Notes under the pieces: model-generated
Told to the model about the DNA's origin: nothing
Database searches by the model: none
What the model saw: the letters and a program-made list of their open reading frames with translations, nothing else
Shown here: one piece after another, positions 43,441 to 51,984 of the stretch
Layout: each line of letters begins with the position of its first letter
Position numbering within the stretch: position 1 is the stretch's first letter
Translations under genes and position numbers: made by a program
Assembly (NCBI RefSeq): GCF_025370775.1
Contig: NZ_JAMXEX010000003.1
Location: 248,001-312,000 of the forward strand
Origin: Ancylothrix sp. D3o
GTDB lineage: Bacteria > Cyanobacteriota > Cyanobacteriia > Cyanobacteriales > Oscillatoriaceae
Direction: 5' to 3'
Length of the DNA: 64,000 bases

Positions 43441-44865
43441 GTGCCAGAAGAATTTGCTTGTGAAATAAAAGCGCCTGTTTTATCGGATGTTGGCAATCAA
43501 GACCTCCGCATCGAGTCTACCTTGGAGGAATTGCCGCTTTACAGTTTTGAAGTTGAAACCAATTGCCCCGGCAGCGCTATTGCCGCAATTTTTGAAAAGC
43601 ATCCCTTACTTCCGGGGGCAATTTTGCTTTCTGACGGCAAATTTATCGGCATGATCTCCCGCCAGCGCTTGCTAGAATACTTGCTGCGTCCGCAGGGAAT
43701 AGAATTGTTTTTGCAGCAACCTTTGAGCGTGCTTTATAGTTATGCTCGCACTCAGGTTTTAGTGTTACCCGGAAAAATGTTAGTTGTGGAAGCAGCGCGG
43801 CACGCCTTGCGGCGAAATCCCGAATTACAAGGAGAACCTTTGGTGGTTCAAACTGAAACCAAGATTTATCAATTATTAAACGCCCAAGAGTTAAATATTG
43901 CTTACTGGCAAATTCGCGGTATTGAAACCCAGATGCGGTTTGAATTCATGCAGGCGCAAATTATTCAAAGTGAAAAAATGGCATCTTTAGGCCGGTTAGT
44001 GGATGGCGTGGCGCACGAAATTTTAGATCCCGTAGGGTTTATTTGGGGAAACCTGAGTTATGTGTCGAGTTATGTTCAACAATTAATGGAAGTTGTTAAG
44101 GCTTATGAACAATTGATACCGGAAGTGCCGGCAGAAATTGCCCAACTCAAAGAAGAAATGGAATTTGATTTTTTGCAGGAAGATTTACAGCGAACTCTCA
44201 GCAGCATTCGCACCGGCGCGGAACGCTTAAAAAAACTGGCTTTGGGATTGCAAAATTTTTGTCATATTGATGAAGTGTATGCCAAACCGGCGGATCTGCA
44301 CGCCTGTTTGGATGGAGTTTTGCTGCTGCTAAAAAGCCGGCTAACCGTAGAAATAGAAGTAGTGAAAAATTATGGACTCTTGCCACCGCTGTCTTGTTAT
44401 GCCGGTCAATTGAGCCAAGTATTTATGAATATTCTCAGTAACGCCTTAGACGCACTCATCAACCAATCTTTGACCCAAAAATTTGCCGCAGAGTTTAGGA
44501 ATGCCGCCTTGACTTATCTGCCGGCAAAAGCAACTTATAAACCTCGCATTGAAATTACAACCTCTGTATGTGCTTGGAACCAAAAAAACAACGAGACACA
44601 TTACTCGCGGGGTGTTATGATTAAAATAGCCGACAACGGCCCCGGAATGTCACCCCAAAAACAGCGGCAAATTTTAGAATCTTTTTCTGCTGAAAAACGA
44701 GTTGAAAAAGAAACCAGTTTAGCCGTAAGCTATTGGATTGTAACTGCAAAGCATGGCGGACAATTTAACTTTAAATCTCGCTGGCGGGGGGCTGAAAACC
44801 ACAATGATAGAGATTTGCAAGCCAACACCGGCACGGAATTTGAAATTATTTTGCCTTTGATTTAG
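43441..44865 (+). CDS. CBS-like module plus degenerate histidine kinase
   Basis: 474 aa from a GTG start. The N-terminal module is the third copy of the CBS-like unit (H-P-L-L-P-G-A-I, G-M-I-S-R-Q-R-L-L-E). The dimerisation His is kept (G-V-A-H-E-I) but the following N-P is L-D-P. N-box (I-L-S-N-A-L-D-A-L) and G1 (D-N-G-P-G-M-S) remain. The F-box (E-S-F-S-A-E-K) is altered and the G2 glycine loop is lost, reading V-E-K-E-T-S-L-A-V instead of G-K-G-T-G-L-G-L. An extra segment of about 25 residues sits before G1. It probably cannot phosphorylate itself, and may be a regulator or dimer partner of the intact paralogue 88 bp upstream. The frame is open and full length, so it is not an obvious pseudogene. 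Confidence 0.88.
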   Translation: MPEEFACEIKAPVLSDVGNQDLRIESTLEELPLYSFEVETNCPGSAIAAIFEKHPLLPGAILLSDGKFIGMISRQRLLEYLLRPQGIELFLQQPLSVLYSYARTQVLVLPGKMLVVEAARHALRRNPELQGEPLVVQTETKIYQLLNAQELNIAYWQIRGIETQMRFEFMQAQIIQSEKMASLGRLVDGVAHEILDPVGFIWGNLSYVSSYVQQLMEVVKAYEQLIPEVPAEIAQLKEEMEFDFLQEDLQRTLSSIRTGAERLKKLALGLQNFCHIDEVYAKPADLHACLDGVLLLLKSRLTVEIEVVKNYGLLPPLSCYAGQLSQVFMNILSNALDALINQSLTQKFAAEFRNAALTYLPAKATYKPRIEITTSVCAWNQKNNETHYSRGVMIKIADNGPGMSPQKQRQILESFSAEKRVEKETSLAVSYWIVTAKHGGQFNFKSRWRGAENHNDRDLQANTGTEFEIILPLI

Positions 44866-44939
44866 GGGCCAACATTAGCTGGGCTTATACCTGCTATTAG
44901 AAAAAGTTTTATCTTTTTTATGTGCAGGAGTAACATTTT

Positions 44940-44955
44940 CTATGCCTTGAGATAG
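44940..44955. other. Imperfect palindrome upstream of the PAS kinase gene
   Basis: CTATGCCTTGAGATAG; on the opposite strand CTATCTCAAGGCATAG, which resembles the palindromes at 14768-14785 and 37827-37844 with two extra bases. It lies 206 bp before the PAS kinase start. Confidence 0.3.
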
Positions 44956-45160
44956 GTTATTTTTTAGAAGTTGTGCTACTTTGGGTGAGATGGGGTATAA
45001 ATCGCAGCCAATAGCCAAAGCCGAAAAATTGCTACAGCACCTTCTACAAAACCCATCTTTAGCACTACGAAACTAAGTTTTTCAAAATTTTGGCGGCCAG
45101 ACAACAAATTGCCGTTTCCGTTTCTAAGTAATCAAACTAATTGAGTGTGGGTATAAAGCG

Positions 45161-46492
45161 ATGTCTTTAGAGTTGGGAGCAAAATTGATCGGCCAATTGC
45201 CACAATACATCAGTTTAAAACAACCAATAAGCGAACATTCCATTAATTACCCATTGATAGTAAGGATCTGGCAAAAATTCCACCAACGCAATGAAAAATA
45301 CCGGCAAATTTTTGAAAATGCCGTTATTGGAATGTTTCAAGCCACAAAAAGCGGACATTTTATAGCAGCAAACCCAGCCCTAGCAAAAATTTATGGCTAT
45401 GAAACTACTCAACAACTGACCGATAATTTAAAGAATTTAAAACTCCATCGTTATGTTGATCCCCACCGGCATCAAGCCTTAATTAACCTGTTGCAAGAGC
45501 AAGAAGTTGTGCGGGGTTTTGAATCGGAAATCACCCGTTTAGATGGAAGTAGAATTTGGATTTCAGAAACGGTAAAATTGACTTATAACGCCTATGGAAT
45601 ACCAGTAGGATATGAAGGCAGCATAGAAGAAATTACCGAACGCAAACAAGCAGAATTTCGCTTACAAGAAGCCCTGGAAAAAGAAAAAAAAGCCAGCCAG
45701 CTTAATGCACAGTTTGCCTCGATGATTTCCCATGAATTGAAAAACTCTCTCACGATTATTGCAGCTTCCGCAGACTTGCTGAAGTTGCACAGCCAAAAAA
45801 TGGCACCCCACGAAAAACAAAGCCGGTTTGACAAAATTGGCACCACGATTAGAAATATGAGTGCCATGATCGATGGTGTCCTTGCCATTGGCAAAGCAGA
45901 AGCCGGTAAATTAAAATTTGAGCCGGTTCAGCTAGAAATTCAGCCTTTTTTCCAAGACATTTGGCAAGATATTCAGGTAATGACAAAAGCCCAACATACC
46001 CTGAAAATATCCAGCCGAGATAGCAAGTCTATGGTAGTAGAAACCGACTTGCGAATTTTTCGGCAAATTTTCATCAATTTACTTTTAAATGCCGTCAAAT
46101 ATTCCCCAGATGCCAGCGGAGTCGAGTGCGAAATAACCTACGAACAAAACCAAGCAATTTTTCGCATCAAAGATGAAGGAATAGGCATTTGTGAAGAAGA
46201 CCAAAAACATTTATTTGAAGAATTCCATCGCGGCAAAAATACGACTAGCTTTGAAGGCACCGGCCTGGGTTTATCCATTGTCAAAAAAGCCCTAGAATTA
46301 CACGGCGGCAGCCTCAGTTTTGAAAGTCACATAGGCGTAGGAAGTATCTTTACTATCCACCTTCCTCAAGCCTCTCCTCCTAGTCTAACTGCCTTTAACG
46401 GCAATATACAGAAACATCTTCTTTGCATACCTCGGCCAGAAAACATAACGAACGAAAACGCAATCCCACAAATTCCTCATATAAGGGATTGA
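45161..46492 (+). CDS. PAS sensor histidine kinase
   Basis: 443 aa. A single PAS domain (about residues 45-165) closely resembles the third PAS of the protein at 10800, sharing F-E-N-A-V, I-Y-G-Y-E and W-I-S-E. A classical kinase core follows with His near 190 (M-I-S-H-E-L-K-N-S), N-box (L-L-L-N-A-V-K-Y-S), G1 (D-E-G-I-G-I) and G2 (G-T-G-L-G-L-S-I). The core normally ends at I-H-L-P (near 408). The last 33 codons overlap, antisense, the gene at 46395-46712, so the tail looks like an accidental extension. No response regulator is adjacent. Confidence 0.92.
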   Translation: MSLELGAKLIGQLPQYISLKQPISEHSINYPLIVRIWQKFHQRNEKYRQIFENAVIGMFQATKSGHFIAANPALAKIYGYETTQQLTDNLKNLKLHRYVDPHRHQALINLLQEQEVVRGFESEITRLDGSRIWISETVKLTYNAYGIPVGYEGSIEEITERKQAEFRLQEALEKEKKASQLNAQFASMISHELKNSLTIIAASADLLKLHSQKMAPHEKQSRFDKIGTTIRNMSAMIDGVLAIGKAEAGKLKFEPVQLEIQPFFQDIWQDIQVMTKAQHTLKISSRDSKSMVVETDLRIFRQIFINLLLNAVKYSPDASGVECEITYEQNQAIFRIKDEGIGICEEDQKHLFEEFHRGKNTTSFEGTGLGLSIVKKALELHGGSLSFESHIGVGSIFTIHLPQASPPSLTAFNGNIQKHLLCIPRPENITNENAIPQIPHIRD

Positions 46493-46712
46493 GTTTGCAC
46501 ATTGGCGGAATGTGAAACAAAGTCTTACCAAAAAATTGAATATCTCGCTCAAACGGACATTGAGAAGGAATCAACCGACAAATTAGTTTAGCCTGTTGCC
46601 GGTTATCAATTTTGACTGTATCCAACCAATGACGGAGCGGTTGCAATAAGCGAGAAACAATCGTCGGACGCGGGGATTTTTGGAACGAATAAGAAATGCT
46701 TGAAACCGTCAT
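46395..46712 (-). CDS. Mo-dependent nitrogenase C-terminal domain protein (orphan)
   Basis: 105 aa from the ATG at 46712, preceded by AAGAG at short spacing. It matches the small cyanobacterial proteins annotated with the Mo-nitrogenase C-terminal domain: C-P-F-E-R-D-I, F-G-K-T-L-F-H-I-P-P-M-C-K-L-N-P-L-Y and L-R-F-R-S-L are characteristic. Despite the name, these proteins are not nitrogenase subunits and also occur in non-fixing strains. The function is unknown. Its last 98 bp lie opposite the end of the PAS kinase gene. Confidence 0.82.
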   Translation of the reverse strand: MTVSSISYSFQKSPRPTIVSRLLQPLRHWLDTVKIDNRQQAKLICRLIPSQCPFERDIQFFGKTLFHIPPMCKLNPLYEEFVGLRFRSLCFLAEVCKEDVSVYCR

Positions 46713-46950
46713 AATCTCTTACCTAATTAAATCAAAGTTGAGTTCACTTTTCGGCTTATTTTGAGGTCAGCTTGAATCCTGGTTATTTTGAAGCCGCCAT
46801 TGCGATTGCTCGCTCAACTTTGTGACACTCTTAATTTAAAAAATTTTACCCCCTGGCTTTCGTATATTTCACTACATAATGCCCATTGAGATGCTAAGAA
46901 GGGATGATAAGCATTCAATTTTTGAATATGTGGGTTTACCAGAGGAAAAA

Positions 46951-47574
46951 TTACACTTCCAACAAACCTGGAGGCGGATTAATTTCCAACCGGCCAGCTT
47001 CCAAATCAACCACCGGCACAATTTCATTAACAAACGGAATTAAAACCTGTGGCGGTTGACTCGGTTTAGAAGCTTTGCGTTTTCTACCACCGCGACGAGC
47101 AGAAGGGTGGATAGGTTGAGGTTCTTCGGGGGGAGTTTCTGACGCCACACCGAACAATTCTACAGCTAGTAAATCATTACCCGCTGGGATGACATCAACC
47201 ACTTTACCAATGGTTTGATTAGTTTGCCGGTTTAACACCTCCAAACCAATCAAATCCATAACATGATATTCGCCTTCTTCTAAAGTAGGCCGGTCAGTAT
47301 CAGGAACCAACAATTCAAACCCCCGTAGGGCTTCCGCATCCTCTCGATTCTTAATTCCCGCCAGTTCCACCACATAAATTCCTCGGCCCGGAACCTCCCG
47401 ACCTCCTAACAATTCAATCGCTTTCGCTTCTTCTGTTTCATTGCGTCTGATCCACCGCTTTCCCGGTTCTAAAAACCGTTCAGGAAAATCCGAATTTGGA
47501 TAAATTCGCATCTGGCCATCTAAACCTTGCGCGGCAACAATTGTCCCAATCACTAACCAATTATCATTTGTCAT
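46951..47574 (-). CDS. rimM: Ribosome maturation factor RimM
   Basis: 207 aa. The N-terminal domain has [13 protein letters not shown] and the C-terminal PRC-barrel part has [11 protein letters not shown] and L-I-P-F-V-N-E-I-V. RimM binds ribosomal protein S19 and helps 30S head maturation. Compared with typical bacterial RimM it carries a basic/proline-rich insert of about 35 residues (R-R-G-G-R-K-R-K) inside the barrel, as seen in other cyanobacteria. It lies 33 bp downstream of the vWA gene. Confidence 0.93.
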   Translation of the reverse strand: MTNDNWLVIGTIVAAQGLDGQMRIYPNSDFPERFLEPGKRWIRRNETEEAKAIELLGGREVPGRGIYVVELAGIKNREDAEALRGFELLVPDTDRPTLEEGEYHVMDLIGLEVLNRQTNQTIGKVVDVIPAGNDLLAVELFGVASETPPEEPQPIHPSARRGGRKRKASKPSQPPQVLIPFVNEIVPVVDLEAGRLEINPPPGLLEV

Positions 47575-47607
47575 TTTTCAGTTATAAATCCCTACAAAAC
47601 AAACAGC

Positions 47608-49629
47608 CTATTTTTGAAAATCTGGAAGCAAGCGGCACTTTTCAACCAAACGAATAAACTCCCCACGATAACCTTCTGGATCATCATCTGTTGCCTGAAT
47701 TGCCAGTTGCAAAACTTGGTCAAAATTTGCCGAACCTTTATGCTCCGACTCTCTTAAAATCATACCAAAACCTGCGACCGCCGCCGCAAATTTTAAATTT
47801 GACGATGCCGAAGCTAAACTAACATCCCCATCCATCACCGGCTGCGAAATCAACTGCGAAACTGTCTCATTCGGTGCCTTATAACGTAACTTCACCTGCA
47901 TCAACTCATTACTTTGAGACACCGGCTCAACATTATTTTGCTGATAGCGCAGCGGATCAACCTCTGGCAACTTCACATCACTTTGAATCCCCACCGGAAT
48001 TATCTCATAAAGAGCAGTTACCGAATGGCCGGCCCCCAACTCACCGCTATCTTTTTGATCATCATTAAAGTCTTGCGCTTGCAATAGTCGATTTTCGTAA
48101 CCAATCAGCCGGTAAGCTTGCACTTTTGCCGGATTAAACTCTACTTGAATTTTAACATCTTTAGCAATTGTCAGCAACGTTGCCCCAATTTCTTTTACCA
48201 AAACTTTCTTTGCTTCCAGCAAACTATCCACATAGGCATAATTTCCATTACCTTGATTTGCCAACTGTTCCATTTTTGCATCTTGATAATTGCCGGTGCC
48301 AAAGCCCAAAACCGACAGAAAAACACCACTATTTCGCTTTTCTTCAATCAAGCGCACCAATTCTGCATCACTCGAAACCCCGACATTAAAATCCCCATCC
48401 GTTGCCAAAATTACGCGGTTATTTCCCCCATCAATAAAATTTTCTTCCGCCCACTTATAAGCAAGATTAATTCCCTCCCCCCCGGCAGTCGATCCACCGG
48501 CTTTCAAATTTTCAATCGCCGCCATAATTTTCTCTTTTTGATTTCCTGAAGTAGCAGGCAAAACAACACCGGCAGCCCCGGCATACACCACAATTGTCAC
48601 CCGATCTTCTTCTCTTAATTCATTTACCAATAGCCCCAACGAAGACTTCACCAACGGCAGTTTATTCGGTTCATCCATTGACCCCGACACATCCACCAAA
48701 AACACCAAATTACTAGGCGGTAAATCTTCCGTAGAAATGCGTTTTCCCTGTAAGCCAATTTTTACTAACTTATGTTTAGGATTCCAAGGTGCAGACGCCA
48801 ATTCTGTTGTAATAGAAAAAGGTTTATCATCTGACGGCTGCGGATAATTGTAAGTAAAATAATTAATCAATTCTTCAATCCGCACCGCATCTTTCGGCGG
48901 TCGCTGACCATTACTAATAAACCGACGGACATTGCTGTAAGAAGCCCTATCTACATCAATAGAAAAAGTCGATAAAGGGTTATTAGTAGCTCTTTGAAAA
49001 GTATTTTCATTAAAAACGCGATACCCCTCTCGATTAAAATCAGGATCGGAAGAAACGCCTGGATTAATTAAGATTTGTTGAGGTGAATCTTCCCTTGTCA
49101 CAAAATTAGCATTACCCCCTCCGCTGCTTTCATCAAGAGGGTAAACACTCCCCACCGGCGGCGGAACTGGTCTAGGAGTAACTTGTACAGCAGGAGCCGG
49201 GGGACGCGGAGCAATATTATTATTTCCAGAAGCCTGATTTTGTCTAATTTGCGCTAATTCAACGGCAAATTCTCGTTCTAATTTTTGCCAATTTACTATT
49301 TCTTCTGGGGTAAAATTATAATCAGGATTTGCCGTTGTAAATTGCTTAATTACGACTTGGCAATTATTCATGGCAACCGCCAATTCATACCGAGTCAAAA
49401 CTTTGTTAGGTAACGGAACACAATTATAGCGTAAGAAAAAACTTTGTAAAGTTTGAAATTGCCAATCTGTCGGCTTTACTCCCGCCGGTGCTAACTGCGA
49501 ATTAGACTGAGTTAATTTAACCAAATTTTGCGTATTTGGAACAGAGGCAACTGCATTACCTGCTACCAGTAATAGCACGCCTAAAACTCCTCCACTCCGC
49601 TGCAAAGCCAACCAAAAAGTTTTTGACAT
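47608..49629 (-). CDS. Exported von Willebrand factor A protein (YfbK-like) with SLH-like N-terminus
   Basis: 673 aa. A signal peptide (about residues 1-29) is followed by a partial S-layer-homology-like stretch (about 45-95, with P-T-D-W-Q-F-Q-T-L-Q and L-T-R-Y-E-L-A). A YfbK-type N-terminal region (F-S-I-D-V-D-R-A-S-Y-S-N near 225) leads to a vWA domain (about 300-475) with an intact MIDAS (D-V-S-G-S-M and T-D-G-D) and a DUF3520-like C-terminus. vWA domains bind metal and protein ligands. This one should be in the periplasm or on the outer surface; its partner is unknown. It lies between avtA-like and rimM genes on one strand. Confidence 0.88.
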   Translation of the reverse strand: MSKTFWLALQRSGGVLGVLLLVAGNAVASVPNTQNLVKLTQSNSQLAPAGVKPTDWQFQTLQSFFLRYNCVPLPNKVLTRYELAVAMNNCQVVIKQFTTANPDYNFTPEEIVNWQKLEREFAVELAQIRQNQASGNNNIAPRPPAPAVQVTPRPVPPPVGSVYPLDESSGGGNANFVTREDSPQQILINPGVSSDPDFNREGYRVFNENTFQRATNNPLSTFSIDVDRASYSNVRRFISNGQRPPKDAVRIEELINYFTYNYPQPSDDKPFSITTELASAPWNPKHKLVKIGLQGKRISTEDLPPSNLVFLVDVSGSMDEPNKLPLVKSSLGLLVNELREEDRVTIVVYAGAAGVVLPATSGNQKEKIMAAIENLKAGGSTAGGEGINLAYKWAEENFIDGGNNRVILATDGDFNVGVSSDAELVRLIEEKRNSGVFLSVLGFGTGNYQDAKMEQLANQGNGNYAYVDSLLEAKKVLVKEIGATLLTIAKDVKIQVEFNPAKVQAYRLIGYENRLLQAQDFNDDQKDSGELGAGHSVTALYEIIPVGIQSDVKLPEVDPLRYQQNNVEPVSQSNELMQVKLRYKAPNETVSQLISQPVMDGDVSLASASSNLKFAAAVAGFGMILRESEHKGSANFDQVLQLAIQATDDDPEGYRGEFIRLVEKCRLLPDFQK

Positions 49630-49687
49630 TGCTCTTTCCTCGCTTTAAAGTTATAGCTAATTGGTGGGCAGAGCCCACCCTACAAAA

Positions 49688-50977
49688 TTAGGCAATCGCC
49701 GCTACTTTTCCAGCTTGATAAACCTTTTGCACAACCTCAGCTAAACGCCGCATTCCTGTTTCTATTTCCTCATCCGTTGCCGTTAAACTAATGCGGATAC
49801 ATTGATGTTTGTGTTCCCATTCTTCATTTAAACCAGGGAAAAATGTACTTCCCGGCACCACAATCACCCGAACCGTTTTCAACTGTTGATAAAACTCCCA
49901 ATCAGAAATCGGCAAATCCTTTAACCACAACCAGGCAAAAATTGCCCCTTCACCGCGATGCAAAAACCAAGATAAATCTGCCGGCATTGCTTCATCCAGC
50001 GTACTTTCCACCACCGTAAATTTTTGTTTATAATAAGGGCGAATTACGGTTTCAGAAATATCTGCCAAACCGCCACTTTCAATCGCTCGCGCCGCAATTG
50101 CTTGTCCATAACGGGGTGAATGAATGCAGGTATTAGTTTGGAAACTTTCTAACACTTGAATCACATCAGGATCACCAATCGCAATCCCAATTCGTTCCCC
50201 AGGCAAACCGGCCTTTGATAAACTCATACCATGAATAATATTGCCGCCAAAAATCGGCTGCATTTCCGTAAAATTCAGCGCCGGAAATGGAGGCCCATAG
50301 GCAGAATCCACCACCACCGGCACATCATAAGGCGCAGCCAAATCAGCAATTTTTTGTAATTCCTCATTGCTGATCACATTGCCGGTGGGATTGCAAGGAC
50401 GGGAGAATAAAACACAGCCGGTATTTTCATTAATTTGTAGTTGACTGAAATCTGGCCGGTATTTAAAAGAGTGGGCGGTTTCATTAATATCTAAAGTTGG
50501 TTTATATGCCACCAAAGCTTCCGGCACAAAACCAATACCACCATAGCCGGTATAATCGGGACTCAAAGGCAAAACAATTTGTTTAAGCTGACCCGATTTT
50601 GAATAACCGCCAAACGCATTTGCCGCATAAAAATAAAGCGACTGAGAACCTGGAGTAATCAAAATATTGCGGCTGGTTAAATTTAACTTATAACGCCGGT
50701 TAAAATCTTTTACCACCGCATCAATCAAAGGCTGATATCCTTGCGAAGAACCATACCGGCACACCACCTCGCCATATTCAGGGCTCGCCAGCAAATCCGC
50801 CGTACAGTCGCGCCAAAGTTGCTCAACCTCTGGTAAAATAACCGGGTTGCCGGCACTTAAATTAATGAATTCCTGCCCTTTTCCAGCTTGCAGGGTTTCA
50901 ATAATATCTTTCATAATTGCCCGCACCCCTGTGAGGTTGGACATTTTTTCACCAAATTGAGACAGGGCAGGATTCAT
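49688..50977 (-). CDS. avtA: Valine-pyruvate aminotransferase-like PLP enzyme
   Basis: 429 aa, fold-type I aminotransferase of the AvtA branch. Features are N-L-S-A-G-N-P (substrate end), S-R-P-C-N-P-T-G-N-V (conserved Asn), V-V-V-D-S-A-Y-G-P-P-F-P (Asp and Tyr binding PLP) and M-S-L-S-K-A-G-L-P-G-E-R with the PLP-binding Lys. AvtA transfers an amino group between alanine or aminobutyrate and valine. The wording 'AvtA-like' is safer because related enzymes differ in specificity. It begins a same-strand run with the vWA and rimM genes (58-bp and 33-bp gaps). Confidence 0.87.
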   Translation of the reverse strand: MNPALSQFGEKMSNLTGVRAIMKDIIETLQAGKGQEFINLSAGNPVILPEVEQLWRDCTADLLASPEYGEVVCRYGSSQGYQPLIDAVVKDFNRRYKLNLTSRNILITPGSQSLYFYAANAFGGYSKSGQLKQIVLPLSPDYTGYGGIGFVPEALVAYKPTLDINETAHSFKYRPDFSQLQINENTGCVLFSRPCNPTGNVISNEELQKIADLAAPYDVPVVVDSAYGPPFPALNFTEMQPIFGGNIIHGMSLSKAGLPGERIGIAIGDPDVIQVLESFQTNTCIHSPRYGQAIAARAIESGGLADISETVIRPYYKQKFTVVESTLDEAMPADLSWFLHRGEGAIFAWLWLKDLPISDWEFYQQLKTVRVIVVPGSTFFPGLNEEWEHKHQCIRISLTATDEEIETGMRRLAEVVQKVYQAGKVAAIA

Positions 50978-51363
50978 AAGCTTGGGGAGATGAAACGACT
51001 ATTTCTATTTTCAATATAAGATAGTAACTAATTTATTGGCTCTTTTCACCTTCTTTCCCTCAAATTTAACTGCCCTAAGATGAAAGTCGCGTAAGCTTGC
51101 CTGTTTACCCGCCTCTCCTACCACCGGCCTAAAACCGACGTAAGGGCCGGTTTTGCTACATTTATGTCATCAAAAGAGCACAAGTTTTAAATGTTAAGAG
51201 AAACCGAGTTTCTTAGTTGAGATTTAACTCTTGAATTTTCGTTTCATAGAAAGCAGGTTTTTGTGCCTTCCGGATAAATATTTTGACACTTAGGTTTCAA
51301 GGTTCTAAGCCGGTTAAATCCTCGGCTTCATTCTAGCTCACCAGCAGGTAAGTGAAATTGCAG
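50978..51363. other. 386-bp spacer with a hairpin
   Basis: No supported gene. AAAACCG (51131-51137) and CGGTTTT (51148-51154) form a 7-bp hairpin that ends in a short T-run, a possible terminator for the gene at 51364 only if read through the spacer. The rest is unremarkable. Confidence 0.4.
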
Positions 51364-51951
51364 TTAGGGAGTAATGCGGAATTCGGTACCAATTTCTGAA
51401 TTTTCATAGTTATGTTGGAGAATGTGGGCGATACGTTGTAGATAAGTTTTTAGCATAGGAGTCTCGGAAACGAATTTGTTAAAGCTGTTATAAGCCTGAT
51501 CTATGTCCTCAAAAATTTCACAAATTAGTTGTTTTTTGCCGCTCAATATGTAAAGTTCTGATTCTATGTTGATCAGCGTAAAGTCTGGTTCTGCTTCTCC
51601 GCTAAATAAGACGGTACACTCTCCTCCTAGGCGTGTATTAAATTCCATAAGGCTATCAATACTTAGGGGAACTTTATAAGCCCAAATGCTTTTTTCAAGT
51701 AAAACTACGCCCCACAGTTCTTGATAGCCGTGTGAGAGTAAGGTTTGGTGGATTTGGTGCAGATAGGGTGTTAGATAATCTTCGTAGGATATGGGAACGG
51801 CTACCCATTCTGAGAGTTTAAAAAGGATGATTTCTAAACTGTGTCTGGGTTTAACTTGGCTACGAATTGCCCAGCTTAAAATTTCATCAATTTTATCTAA
51901 TTCTTGTGGGTCGGTGATGAGTTGAATGTGTTGCGGTTGGAAAAAAGACAT
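51364..51951 (-). CDS. Small cytoplasmic protein of unknown family, possible immunity protein
   Basis: 195 aa from the ATG at 51951 (a TTG at 51972 is possible). It is a mixed alpha/beta, acidic protein with no signal peptide or membrane helix and no recognised motif. It starts 33 bp after the giant subtilisin-like gene on the same strand, so the two are almost certainly co-transcribed. The position directly after a multidomain protein with a distinct C-terminal domain matches that of immunity genes in polymorphic toxin loci. A chaperone or inhibitor of the protease is the alternative. Its function is inferred from position only. Confidence 0.6.
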   Translation of the reverse strand: MSFFQPQHIQLITDPQELDKIDEILSWAIRSQVKPRHSLEIILFKLSEWVAVPISYEDYLTPYLHQIHQTLLSHGYQELWGVVLLEKSIWAYKVPLSIDSLMEFNTRLGGECTVLFSGEAEPDFTLINIESELYILSGKKQLICEIFEDIDQAYNSFNKFVSETPMLKTYLQRIAHILQHNYENSEIGTEFRITP

Positions 51952-51984
51952 GGGTTTTAATTTGGTAAACAACGGTATTATTAT

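Noticed and set aside
44866-45160. Candidate riboswitch upstream of the PAS kinase
   Set aside because: Only a short imperfect palindrome is present; no aptamer-like structure is recognisable.
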